Positions 8,268-15,987 of a stretch of DNA of 25,859 nucleotides are shown here, in pieces. This stretch comes from a virus. The position numbers and the translations under genes are program-made. How positions within the stretch are numbered: the stretch's first letter is position 1; every line of letters begins with the position of its first letter. The stretch is from positions 1 to 25,859 of the IMG/VR virus record IMGVR_UViG_3300020194_000487. One strand, written 5' to 3'. The notes beneath the pieces are model-generated. The model saw nothing but the letters and a program-made list of their open reading frames with translations. It did no database searches and was not told where the DNA came from.

Positions 8268-9022
8268 TATATGAAGTACACAGAAAAGTAAAAAATAATG
8301 TAGGGGATTACTATTGTAACCCTAGCCGTTATTTTGATATGCATTGTGTATCAGGTGAACTGATGTACAATGATTATCCTATTGAAAATAATCACTTAGT
8401 AGTAGGCGGCGGTGGGTTGATACATAAAAAGTTTAGTAAGCATATACAAACACTTATAGAAAAACAACCTAAGACTACAACATTATGGGGCATAGGACAT
8501 AATTTTGGCAAAAAGCATATTGCAAAAACCAAAGGAGATGTGTATTATCCTGAATGGATTAATAATGCTACACTAATTGGAATTAGAGATTGGATTGAAG
8601 GATATGAAAAATATTACTTGCCTTGTGTAAGTTGTTTGCATCCAGCTTTTGACAAAACTTATGAATCTAAACGTGAAGTTGTTTATTTTACACATGCATA
8701 CAAAACAAAATTTACAAATCCAGAAACACTTCCTTATATGAAAAACAACGAAATGGATTTTGATAAAGTTATTGAATTTTTAGGAAGTGCCAATACAATA
8801 GTTACCGATAGTTACCACGGTGCTTATTGGGCTCAACTACTAGGTAAGAATGTACAAGTTTCTAGTTGGAGCGTAAAATTTAATCATATGAAACATCAAC
8901 CACACTTCATTGACAGTATTAATGACAAATATGTAAAAAAGAAAAATGCTGTTGATGGATTTCTACAAGAATGTAGAGAACTTAATAATGAATTTTACCA
9001 AAAGTTCATGAGTCTGTTATAA
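8264..9022 (+). CDS. Polysaccharide pyruvyl transferase-like protein
   Basis: This 252-residue protein matches the CsaB/WcaK-type family, which adds a ketal-linked pyruvate to sugars of surface polysaccharides using phosphoenolpyruvate. Supporting features are the N-terminal NVGDYY (12-17), the glycine-rich VGGGGLI (47-53), WGIGHNFG, the region IGIRDW, and the C-terminal TDSYHG (181-186) followed by AYWAQLLGK. The last block is typical of the GT-B-like fold of this family. Pyruvylation adds a negative charge to the glycan. It is coupled by ATGA to the FkbM gene. After its stop comes an 18-base gap with a late-promoter-like sequence. Confidence 0.8.
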   Translation: MIYEVHRKVKNNVGDYYCNPSRYFDMHCVSGELMYNDYPIENNHLVVGGGGLIHKKFSKHIQTLIEKQPKTTTLWGIGHNFGKKHIAKTKGDVYYPEWINNATLIGIRDWIEGYEKYYLPCVSCLHPAFDKTYESKREVVYFTHAYKTKFTNPETLPYMKNNEMDFDKVIEFLGSANTIVTDSYHGAYWAQLLGKNVQVSSWSVKFNHMKHQPHFIDSINDKYVKKKNAVDGFLQECRELNNEFYQKFMSLL

Positions 9023-9027
9023 CCCTA

Positions 9028-9035
9028 TATAAATA
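9028..9035 (+). promoter_or_regulatory. Exact T4-type late promoter sequence TATAAATA
   Basis: TATAAATA is the -10 sequence read by the T4 late sigma factor gp55. It lies in one of the few gaps of the cassette, five bases before the ATG at 9041. Initiation six or seven bases downstream would put the transcript start at or next to that ATG, giving a leaderless message. No Shine-Dalgarno sequence is seen. An eight-base AT-rich match can arise by chance in such DNA. Confidence 0.35.
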
Positions 9036-9040
9036 TCTAC

Positions 9041-9808
9041 ATGGATATAGTATTAGTAACAGGCGGATTTGATCCTTTACATTCGGGACATATTGAATAT
9101 TTTAAAGCGGCAAAAGCATTAGGCGATAAATTAATCGTCGGGCTTAACAGTGACGATTGGTTAACACGCAAAAAAGGAAGGCCATTTATGCCTTTCAAAG
9201 AACGTCTATCAATTATACAGGAACTTTCAATTGTAGATGACGTAATCAGTTTTGACGATTCTGATGATAGTGCATGTGGTGCAATTTATAAAACTTTAGC
9301 AACACATAGTAAAGTTAAAATAATTTTTGCAAATGGTGGTGATAGAACTGACACAACTACACCAGAATATAAAACTTACGGTGATCTACATTACGTAGAT
9401 TTTGTATTTGGTGTCGGCGGCGAAAACAAAATGAATAGTTCTAGTTGGTTGCTAGATGAATGGAAAGCACCAAAGACTGAAAGGCAATGGGGGTACTATA
9501 GAGTGTTACATGAATATGATAATCATACTAAAGTAAAAGAATTAGCTGTACCGCCGGGTCATAAACTATCGATGCAAAGACACAGTGAAAGATCAGAACA
9601 TTGGTTTGTTGCTGAAGGAACAGCAACAGTTTATACCATTAATGTTAGTTCTGATTTTGAATTAGTGGGTAGATATAAACAACATCAAAGTTTACACATT
9701 CCAAGAGGTACATGGCACCAATTAGCTAACGAAGATAGAATACCATTAAAGTTAGTTGAAATACAATATGGAACTAATTGTGTAGAAGAAGATATAGAAA
9801 GAAAATAA
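9041..9808 (+). CDS. Bifunctional fusion: HxGH nucleotidyltransferase + mannose-6-phosphate-isomerase-type cupin
   Basis: This 255-residue protein has two domains. Residues 1-140 form an RfaE/TagD-type cytidylyltransferase: VTGGFDPLHSGH (6-17) holds the nucleotide-binding HSGH, and KGRPFMPFKERLSII (45-59) is typical of the RfaE group. Residues 150-255 are a cupin like the C-terminal domain of type II phosphomannose isomerases: PPGHKLSMQRH (171-181), EHWFVAEG (186-193), IPRGTWHQLAN (220-230) and a final EEDIER. H181, H187 and H226 are candidate metal ligands. Together it could isomerise and activate a sugar phosphate, but only the cupin part of a type II enzyme is present, so the activity is open. 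There is no upstream Shine-Dalgarno sequence; see the site at 9028. Confidence 0.85.
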   Translation: MDIVLVTGGFDPLHSGHIEYFKAAKALGDKLIVGLNSDDWLTRKKGRPFMPFKERLSIIQELSIVDDVISFDDSDDSACGAIYKTLATHSKVKIIFANGGDRTDTTTPEYKTYGDLHYVDFVFGVGGENKMNSSSWLLDEWKAPKTERQWGYYRVLHEYDNHTKVKELAVPPGHKLSMQRHSERSEHWFVAEGTATVYTINVSSDFELVGRYKQHQSLHIPRGTWHQLANEDRIPLKLVEIQYGTNCVEEDIERK

Positions 9809-9811
9809 AAA

Positions 9812-10489
9812 ATGAAAGTATTTGTAGGTTACGATACAAGAGAAGATATTGCATATCAAGTATGCAAACACAGCATTGAAAGCAAACAGCCTGAAGCAAA
9901 AGTTAGGCCGTTAAAACAACAAGAGCTAAGAGATGCTGGCTGGTATACTAGAGGTATAGATAAACTTGCATCAACTGAATTTACATTTACACGGTTCCTT
10001 ATTCCTGAACTATGCAACTTTAAAGGTTGGGCATTGTTTATGGATTGCGACATGATTTTAAAAACAGATATAAAAGAACTGTTTGATCAAGCAGATGACA
10101 AGTATGCTGTCATGTGTGTACAACATGATTATTCTCCAAGTGCTACAACCAAAATGGATGGACAAGCACAAACAATATATCCTAGAAAAAATTGGTCAAG
10201 TGTTATGCTTTTTAATTGTGGACACAAAGGCAACGAAAAACTTACACAAGACTTAGTAAATAATCCAGATGTTACTGGAGCATACTTACATAGATTTAGT
10301 TGGTTAAAAGATAAAGAAGTAGGCGAATTATCCCCTGAGTGGAATTGGCTAGTAGGACATTATAGTGAGCCAAAGGATGGTACACCAAAATTAATACACT
10401 ATACAGAAGGTGGTCCTTGGTTTGAAAACTATCGAAACTGTGAATATCACCAAGACTGGAAAGACGAACTATATGATATGTTTAAGTAA
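9812..10489 (+). CDS. GT-A-type glycosyltransferase
   Basis: This 225-residue protein starts with VFVGYDTREDIAYQVCKHS, a beginning typical of GT8-like phage and bacterial transferases. LFMDCDM with DCD at 78-80 is the DxD motif that binds a metal and the nucleotide-sugar phosphates. Later segments NWSSVMLFNCGH and LSPEWNWLVGHY, then LIHYTEGGPWF, match acceptor and metal-binding regions of that group. The sugar transferred is unknown. It starts three bases after the fused cytidylyltransferase/cupin gene and overlaps the next gene by 17 bases. It is the shortest of three GT-A enzymes in the cassette (others at 12147 and 12983). Confidence 0.85.
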   Translation: MKVFVGYDTREDIAYQVCKHSIESKQPEAKVRPLKQQELRDAGWYTRGIDKLASTEFTFTRFLIPELCNFKGWALFMDCDMILKTDIKELFDQADDKYAVMCVQHDYSPSATTKMDGQAQTIYPRKNWSSVMLFNCGHKGNEKLTQDLVNNPDVTGAYLHRFSWLKDKEVGELSPEWNWLVGHYSEPKDGTPKLIHYTEGGPWFENYRNCEYHQDWKDELYDMFK

Positions 10490-11252
10490 AAACCTCACTG
10501 ACGAATATATTAATATGTTTGCTCAAGGCGGAGGTTTGCCTATATATGATTATAATCATGAATTTGAAAAGGGCCCTATAGTAATACGTAGCATGGGAAA
10601 GCGTAAACTTATAGATAGATGTTGGCGCGATAACATAGAATTTTATTATATGGATAGCGGGTACTTTGGCAACTATCCTTGTAAAGTTAATCCTAATGGA
10701 TGGAAACTTTATCATAGAATTGTAAAAAATGATGTTCAACATAACAAGATTATAGAGCGTCCAGCTGATAGATGGTTAGCACTTGGTTTATCATTAAAGG
10801 AAAGACAAAAGAATGGCAAACATATTTTACTTGTTGTGCCAAGCGAAAAGCCATGTAAATTTTATAAATTAGACTTAGAAAGTTGGAAACATCGTACTAT
10901 AAGAGAAATAAAAAAATACACTGACAGACCAATTATTATAAGAGAAAAAACTGACCGCAAACAAAGAGTACACGGTAACACTATATTTGATGCACTAAAA
11001 GATTGCCATGCACTTGTAACATTTCAAAGTATTGCAGCTGTTGAAGCTGTGATGCAAGGTGTCCCTGCATTTACTACAGCACCTACAGCGGCAGATCCTG
11101 TATGTGATAAAGATCTAAGTTTGTTAGAATCTCCAACTATACAGGACAATATGAAAATATGGAAATGGGTGTGCCATTTAGCATACGGACAATTTCATAT
11201 TGATGAACTTAAAAACGGAACAGCATATAGGATTTTAAATGAAAACAGTTAA
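10473..11252 (+). CDS. GT-B-like glycosyltransferase paralogue B, lacking the RPH motif
   Basis: From ATG 10473 this protein has 259 residues. An upstream in-frame ATG at 10410 would add 21 residues read through the end of the previous gene in another frame; I prefer 10473. The C-terminal block TFQSIAAVEAVMQGVPA (183-199) and the tail WVCHLAYGQFHIDELKNG align with the paralogues at 6216, 11239 and 13875. Where they have R-P/A-H this one has IIIREKT (154-160), so a residue usually linked to donor binding or catalysis is missing. It may use another donor, act as a partner for a paralogue, or be inactive. It overlaps the gene on each side (17 and 14 bases). Confidence 0.7.
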   Translation: MICLSKNLTDEYINMFAQGGGLPIYDYNHEFEKGPIVIRSMGKRKLIDRCWRDNIEFYYMDSGYFGNYPCKVNPNGWKLYHRIVKNDVQHNKIIERPADRWLALGLSLKERQKNGKHILLVVPSEKPCKFYKLDLESWKHRTIREIKKYTDRPIIIREKTDRKQRVHGNTIFDALKDCHALVTFQSIAAVEAVMQGVPAFTTAPTAADPVCDKDLSLLESPTIQDNMKIWKWVCHLAYGQFHIDELKNGTAYRILNENS

Positions 11253-12150
11253 GATATTTTACGCAGGTATTCCTAGTAAAAATACTAATAGTGAAAAGGT
11301 TGACGTATTAAGATTTTTTCATATGGGAGTAACTGGTGCAAACAGTATAGAAGTAAAAGAAGCTCAGCACAGTGCATGTGATCTTGCTGTAATGCAAGGA
11401 TGGGTACATGAGAATAGTGGACGTACACCACACTTAATGTTTAGAAGAGAAATAATTAGACAACAACGATTGGCACAAAAACATGTACTTGCAATTGATA
11501 GTAATTTATTTTTATGGAAAGATCCTAGTAACACAAAACATTATTTAAGATTTAGTTTAAATGATGTATTTCCTCAAACTGGAATATATTTTACAAATAA
11601 TATTGATCCTAATAGATGGAAACAAATACAAAATGATCTAAACATTACAGTACAACCTTGGAAGAAACAAGGTAGACATATATTAATTTGTTTGCAACGT
11701 AATGGAGGATGGAGCATGAAGCAACTTCCGGTCATGCAATGGTTACCAAAAATAATTAAAAAGATACAAACGCATACAGATAGAAAAATAGTAGTTAGGG
11801 CTCATCCTGGAGATGGTAAAGCAAGAGAATATTTAAAAATTAACCAACCAGGAGTACGTATTAGCACCAATCCTAGTATAATACAAGACTTTGTAGATTG
11901 TCACGCTGTAGTGACATATAATAGTAGTCCTGCTGTAGCAGCAGCTGTTGAAGGAATACCTGTTTATGTAACTGATCCAGATCCAAAATCAAGTCAAGCA
12001 TATGATGTTGCAAACACTGATTTAAAAACTATTGAAGATCCAAAAACTTTTGATAGACAACCTTGGTTAGAAAAACTAGCAATGTGTCACTTTAATTTTG
12101 AGGATTTAAGACAAGGTACAGCTTGGAAAATTATTAAGGATTACATATGA
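11239..12150 (+). CDS. GT-B-like glycosyltransferase paralogue C
   Basis: This 303-residue member of the four-gene GT-B-like set has VVRAHPG (185-191) and TYNSSPAVAAAVEGIP (226-241), then a TIEDPKTFDRQPWLEKLA tail and FNFEDLRQG. The preceding segment GRHILICLQRNGG matches YILICLQNRR of paralogue A, a strong sign of common origin. It follows directly on paralogue B, an apparent tandem duplication that has since diverged. The start overlaps the end of B by 14 bases and its stop overlaps the next start (ATGA at 12147). Donor and acceptor are unknown. Confidence 0.75.
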   Translation: MKTVKIFYAGIPSKNTNSEKVDVLRFFHMGVTGANSIEVKEAQHSACDLAVMQGWVHENSGRTPHLMFRREIIRQQRLAQKHVLAIDSNLFLWKDPSNTKHYLRFSLNDVFPQTGIYFTNNIDPNRWKQIQNDLNITVQPWKKQGRHILICLQRNGGWSMKQLPVMQWLPKIIKKIQTHTDRKIVVRAHPGDGKAREYLKINQPGVRISTNPSIIQDFVDCHAVVTYNSSPAVAAAVEGIPVYVTDPDPKSSQAYDVANTDLKTIEDPKTFDRQPWLEKLAMCHFNFEDLRQGTAWKIIKDYI

Positions 12151-12983
12151 TAAATCAATCTATTAGCATAGTAACAACATTCCATAAAAAAGGGTTAGAT
12201 GACTATGCACAGAACATGTTAGATACTTTTGCACAGATGTGGCCAAAAGAAATAACTTTGTACGCATATGCAGAGGATTGTACACCTGTAGTTACTGCAC
12301 CTAATATTATAGTAAAAGATTTACATGCATCTAGTCCAGAACTTGTAGCATTTAAAAATAAATGGAAAAATGTTCCTAAAGCAAACGGTGATGTATCACA
12401 AGATCCTGTTCGTAGTTTACGCAAAGATGCAGGCAAAGGATTCAAATGGGACGCTGTAAGATTTGCACATAAAGTTTATAGTATATTTCATTGTGCTACA
12501 ATATGTAACACTGATAAACTTATGTGGATGGATGCTGATACTATATGTCATAGTCCTATTGATATGAAGCGTATAAATGAAATACTTCTTCCAGCATATG
12601 ACTTGTGTTATGTCGGAAGAGACAACAAATGGCCAGAGTGTGGACTATATAGTATTAATTTACGAAATAAAATGGGACAAACTTTTTTAAAAGAATTTCA
12701 GAGAGTGTACGATGAAGCTGAAGATGGTATATTCCAAATGGCAGAATGGCATGACAGTTTTGTATTTGAAGAAGTTAGGAAAAAACTAAATCCACACTGT
12801 TTGAATTGGGGGCAAGGTATAATTAGAGGCGAAGGTCATCCTCTTATTAATAGTGTTTGGGGAGCATATCTTGATCATTTAAAAGGTGGAAGAAAAGCAC
12901 TAGGTAAGAGTAAAGCAAGTGATCTACGTATAACAAGGACTGAAGAGTATTGGAAAGACTCTCATCAATGGAGTAGTAAATAA
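12147..12983 (+). CDS. GT-A-type glycosyltransferase
   Basis: This 278-residue protein has an N-terminal SISIVTTFHKKGLDDYAQNM strand-helix unit, then KWDAVRFAHKVYSIF and MWMDADT with the DxD-like DAD at 129-131. LCYVGRDNKWPECGLYSIN contains the acidic and aromatic residues expected near the acceptor site, and AEWHDSFVFEEV is a likely catalytic-loop region. The same order of elements is seen in the next gene, so the two look like diverged paralogues. It is coupled to paralogue C by ATGA and to the next gene by TAATG. The transferred sugar is unknown. Confidence 0.82.
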   Translation: MINQSISIVTTFHKKGLDDYAQNMLDTFAQMWPKEITLYAYAEDCTPVVTAPNIIVKDLHASSPELVAFKNKWKNVPKANGDVSQDPVRSLRKDAGKGFKWDAVRFAHKVYSIFHCATICNTDKLMWMDADTICHSPIDMKRINEILLPAYDLCYVGRDNKWPECGLYSINLRNKMGQTFLKEFQRVYDEAEDGIFQMAEWHDSFVFEEVRKKLNPHCLNWGQGIIRGEGHPLINSVWGAYLDHLKGGRKALGKSKASDLRITRTEEYWKDSHQWSSK

Positions 12984-13897
12984 TGGAATTACCAGTTTGG
13001 AAACCACGTGTGCTATACAATAAAGGTGATGTTATAAAACATGGAGAAAAAGTTTTTGAGTGTGAGCAGAATCATGTTTCAATAGAAGACTTTGATAAAG
13101 GTAGATTTAAACGAATCAAAGCAGATAAATTAACAGACGAACCTAGGGATTTAGAAATGACAAATGGAAAAAAGTTTGCGTTAATTACAAGTATGGATAA
13201 AAGATATTATCAAGAGTCTGGTAAAGCAATGTTACAAAGTTGGAAAAGACATGCTTCTGGATTGGGCACCATGTATTGTTATAACGAACAATTATTTGAT
13301 CCTAAAGTAAAAGGAGTAAAAACAGCTGGCTGGATGTTAGGTGAACAGTTTATTAAGTTTCAACAAAGACATACTAATCATAAAATTAAAGCATTTGCAA
13401 AAAAAGCATTTCCAATTATAGATGCTACAGAAAAATTTTGTGATCATGATAGATTACTATGGGTAGATGCAGATGCTGTGTTTACAGAAAACTTTCCTAG
13501 ATTACTTACTGAACTAATTGCACCCGATGATGTTCTAAGTACACATTTTAGTGTATGGCACGAAAAGAACGGCAAAGAATATCATAGTTGCGAAACAGGA
13601 TTCTTTATTTTAAATTTAAAACATCCTGGTTTTGGACATTTTATGGACTTATATAAAGACATATATTATAATGATAAAGCAGAAGAATACGATTTACGTA
13701 GATTCTACGATGGAGAAGTATACGGAAAGTGTGTTGAAATACTAGAAGCAAAAGGTCATAAAATGATGAACTTAAACACAGGACGCCACAAAACTCCAAT
13801 TAGTAGAAGTTTGCTTGCTCCTTACATAAGTCATTTTAAGGCAGGACTAAAAGAAAGGACTGATTTTTCTGAATATGAAGACGAAGAAGAAGTTTAA
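12983..13897 (+). CDS. GT-A-type glycosyltransferase with N-terminal carbohydrate-binding-like domain
   Basis: This protein has 304 residues in two parts. Residues 5-45 resemble a CBM5/12 (chitin-binding type 3) module: PVWKPRVLYNKGDVIKHGEK, then VFECEQNHVS and FDKGRFKRI, with W6, Y12, G15-D16, F25 and H31 at the usual places. Such modules are common in phage tail and adhesin proteins. Residues 64-300 are a GT-A domain with FALITSMDKRYYQESGKAM, LLWVDADAVF (DAD 162-164), and ETGFFILNLKHPGFG. The module may hold the acceptor glycan. It has a TAATG start. Its acidic tail EDEEEV overlaps the next gene by 23 bases. Confidence 0.8.
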   Translation: MELPVWKPRVLYNKGDVIKHGEKVFECEQNHVSIEDFDKGRFKRIKADKLTDEPRDLEMTNGKKFALITSMDKRYYQESGKAMLQSWKRHASGLGTMYCYNEQLFDPKVKGVKTAGWMLGEQFIKFQQRHTNHKIKAFAKKAFPIIDATEKFCDHDRLLWVDADAVFTENFPRLLTELIAPDDVLSTHFSVWHEKNGKEYHSCETGFFILNLKHPGFGHFMDLYKDIYYNDKAEEYDLRRFYDGEVYGKCVEILEAKGHKMMNLNTGRHKTPISRSLLAPYISHFKAGLKERTDFSEYEDEEEV

Positions 13898-14738
13898 TTT
13901 ACATGAAAGATTTGGTGCTCTCAATAGTAAGCCTGTGTTTGATGCCTTTCACGCTGGTGCTAATGCTCTTGGGCATGATGTTGTTGTTAATGGTGATGAT
14001 GGGATTGATGTTATTTGGAGCGTACTTTGGAACGGTCGCATGGCTGGAAACCAAGCTATATGGGAACAAAATCAACAGCAAAAACGACCAACAATAGTTT
14101 TAGAAGTTGGCGGCATAGTAAGAGGAACAACTTGGAAAGTAGGTCTTAATGGGATTAACAGAGATGCTTACTTTAGCCCCAGTGGTAATAACTCTGATCG
14201 TGTGCGTCTACTCGGCTTACAAGTAAAACCATGGAAATATGATGGCGAATATATTCTAGTATGTGGTCAACATGATAAGAGTTTGCAATGGAAAGATATG
14301 CCATCAATGTCTAATTGGGTATACGATACTATAACATCTATAAGGGCTCAAACGAAACGTCCTATTATATTTAGACCCCATCCAAGGTCTCCGTTACCAT
14401 ATATTGAAAAAGAATTTAAAAATGTATATAGACAAGATCCAAGACATTTACCCGGGACATACGACGACTTTGATATGAAGTTTAAAAACATATGGGCTAC
14501 AGTAAGCTGGTCAAGTAACCCAGGTGTACATAGTATAATTAATGGTGTGCCTGCATTTACAGGTCCAAGTAGTCTTGCATTTGATGTAGCAGAACAAGAC
14601 TTACGCAATATTGAAAATCCTTTATATGGTGACAGGACACAATGGCTTAATGACTATGCTCATACCGAATGGACTACACAAGAAATTTCTCAAGGAATAC
14701 CTATTAAACACTTGACATCTAAGATTAATATGCTATAA
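13875..14738 (+). CDS. GT-B-like glycosyltransferase paralogue D
   Basis: This 287-residue protein is the fourth of the GT-B-like set. Its N-terminus (VFDAFHAGANALGHDVVV, then GIDVIWSVLWNGRMAGN) is the clearest match to KpsS-like capsule proteins. It has IIFRPHP (164-170), SWSSNPGVHSIINGVPAF (211-228) and the tail QWLNDYAHTEWTTQEISQG. PWKYDGEYILVCGQ parallels PYSDGEYILICLQ in paralogue A. The start at 13875 lies inside the previous gene and no nearer in-frame ATG exists. It ends the cassette; its last codons contain the strong promoter for the uvsW block. Confidence 0.78.
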   Translation: MKTKKKFNLHERFGALNSKPVFDAFHAGANALGHDVVVNGDDGIDVIWSVLWNGRMAGNQAIWEQNQQQKRPTIVLEVGGIVRGTTWKVGLNGINRDAYFSPSGNNSDRVRLLGLQVKPWKYDGEYILVCGQHDKSLQWKDMPSMSNWVYDTITSIRAQTKRPIIFRPHPRSPLPYIEKEFKNVYRQDPRHLPGTYDDFDMKFKNIWATVSWSSNPGVHSIINGVPAFTGPSSLAFDVAEQDLRNIENPLYGDRTQWLNDYAHTEWTTQEISQGIPIKHLTSKINML

Positions 14739-14739
14739 T
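14712..14739 (+). promoter_or_regulatory. Consensus extended -10 sigma70 promoter for the uvsW block
   Basis: TTGACA (14712-14717), a 16-base spacer, then TATAAT (14734-14739) preceded by TG at 14731-14732, form a perfect match to both hexamers plus the extended -10 element. It lies in the last codons of paralogue D. The expected start point, about seven bases past the -10, is the A of ATG at 14746, which suggests a leaderless message for the next gene. It marks the border between the glycan cassette and the uvsW block. Confidence 0.7.
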
Positions 14740-14745
14740 AATAGT

Positions 14746-15987
14746 ATGTTAAAAAATTACATTCATGACAACACAGCAGAAAGTTGCATAGAGATACTAT
14801 CAGGTGTTCATCCTCATCATGACTATGACGGTGTAGATGTAAACAACAACGATAAACATTTGATTATGAGTCTTACAAAGCAAACATTTAAAGGTATTGC
14901 TTATACAGATAGGCAATATGAACTTGTCAAAAGCAAGATATTATTATATAAAAATGTTCTTGAAAACTTAGATATAGATGTTGACAAATGTATTAGTACA
15001 CTACGTAAAGACATTAGGCATATAGACAGGTCAAAATGGATTGGAATACGTGAAATTGATAATGTTAATTATATTGCTGTAAGGTTTACCTTTAACAAAA
15101 AATTAATTTCTGCATTAGAATCTTTAAGAACTAGTGGCATTTCAAAATTAAAATTGCAAAATAATACTGATAACAAAATAAGTTATTATAATTTAAGTGA
15201 AATAAACATTTACAAAATTATTCAAATACTAAAAGATAGAAATTTTAAAATAGAAGATAATATCAATTCTCAATATGAAAAAATAGAAATGATGATGGAA
15301 AACAAAAAAAATTATTTACCCGGTATATATGGATTTAAATTAAAAAATTTAAATGATAAAGCTGTAGACTATATGATAACAGATATTGGAAATGAACCTT
15401 CGCCTGAGAATTTAGCATTGTACAAAGATAGAGATGCACTATACGGCATAGAACATTTTGACGAAGAGGATTTAGAATCAAGTTGTAAAAATCTTACAAC
15501 ATTGAGTCAACGTATTGTTAGAAGATCAGCAACGCAAGTTTTAATTAATCCACAATCTTTTACAATTAATAACATTGCAGAGTCTATATTAGAATTAAAT
15601 AGATATCCGTTGCTAGTATGTTTAGATAGTGAAAGTGATACAGATGACCTAACAACTGTATTTCATAGTTTTAGAAACATTTTTGCAAATGAAGACTTTT
15701 GTGTATTGTATAGAAAAGATAACGACACAACAGAAAATAAGCATTTTAATCAATACATTAAAGAAAACAATTTGAATAATTCACTTGGCAATAACTCAAA
15801 AATAGTGTATACTACACAAGATAAACTAGTAAAAACATTACTAAAAGGTAATTGGAGTCCTAAGTCTGCATTAGTATTTGGTTGCACAAGGCAAGTAAAA
15901 ATTAAAACATACTTAGACGAATTAGATTTAGTTATGTATTATGATACGGATGTTAGTCCGTTTTTAAGAAACATAGAAAAGATTTAA
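14746..15987 (+). CDS. Conserved protein upstream of uvsW, function unknown
   Basis: I do not recognise this 413-residue protein. It has no membrane segment or signal peptide. The sequence is Asn- and Lys-rich with an N-terminal region YIHDNTAESCIEILSGVHPH and a middle rich in charged helices. The last 170 residues look like an alpha/beta fold: YPLLVCLDSESDTDD, ANEDFCVLYRKD, NSKIVYTTQDKLVKTLL and SALVFGCTRQVKIKTY resemble alternating strands and helices of a P-loop-like or helicase-like domain without a Walker A motif. Overlap with uvsW (TAATG at 15985-15989) suggests the two proteins work together. No Shine-Dalgarno sequence precedes ATG 14746, which fits the promoter placement. Confidence 0.8.
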   Translation: MLKNYIHDNTAESCIEILSGVHPHHDYDGVDVNNNDKHLIMSLTKQTFKGIAYTDRQYELVKSKILLYKNVLENLDIDVDKCISTLRKDIRHIDRSKWIGIREIDNVNYIAVRFTFNKKLISALESLRTSGISKLKLQNNTDNKISYYNLSEINIYKIIQILKDRNFKIEDNINSQYEKIEMMMENKKNYLPGIYGFKLKNLNDKAVDYMITDIGNEPSPENLALYKDRDALYGIEHFDEEDLESSCKNLTTLSQRIVRRSATQVLINPQSFTINNIAESILELNRYPLLVCLDSESDTDDLTTVFHSFRNIFANEDFCVLYRKDNDTTENKHFNQYIKENNLNNSLGNNSKIVYTTQDKLVKTLLKGNWSPKSALVFGCTRQVKIKTYLDELDLVMYYDTDVSPFLRNIEKI

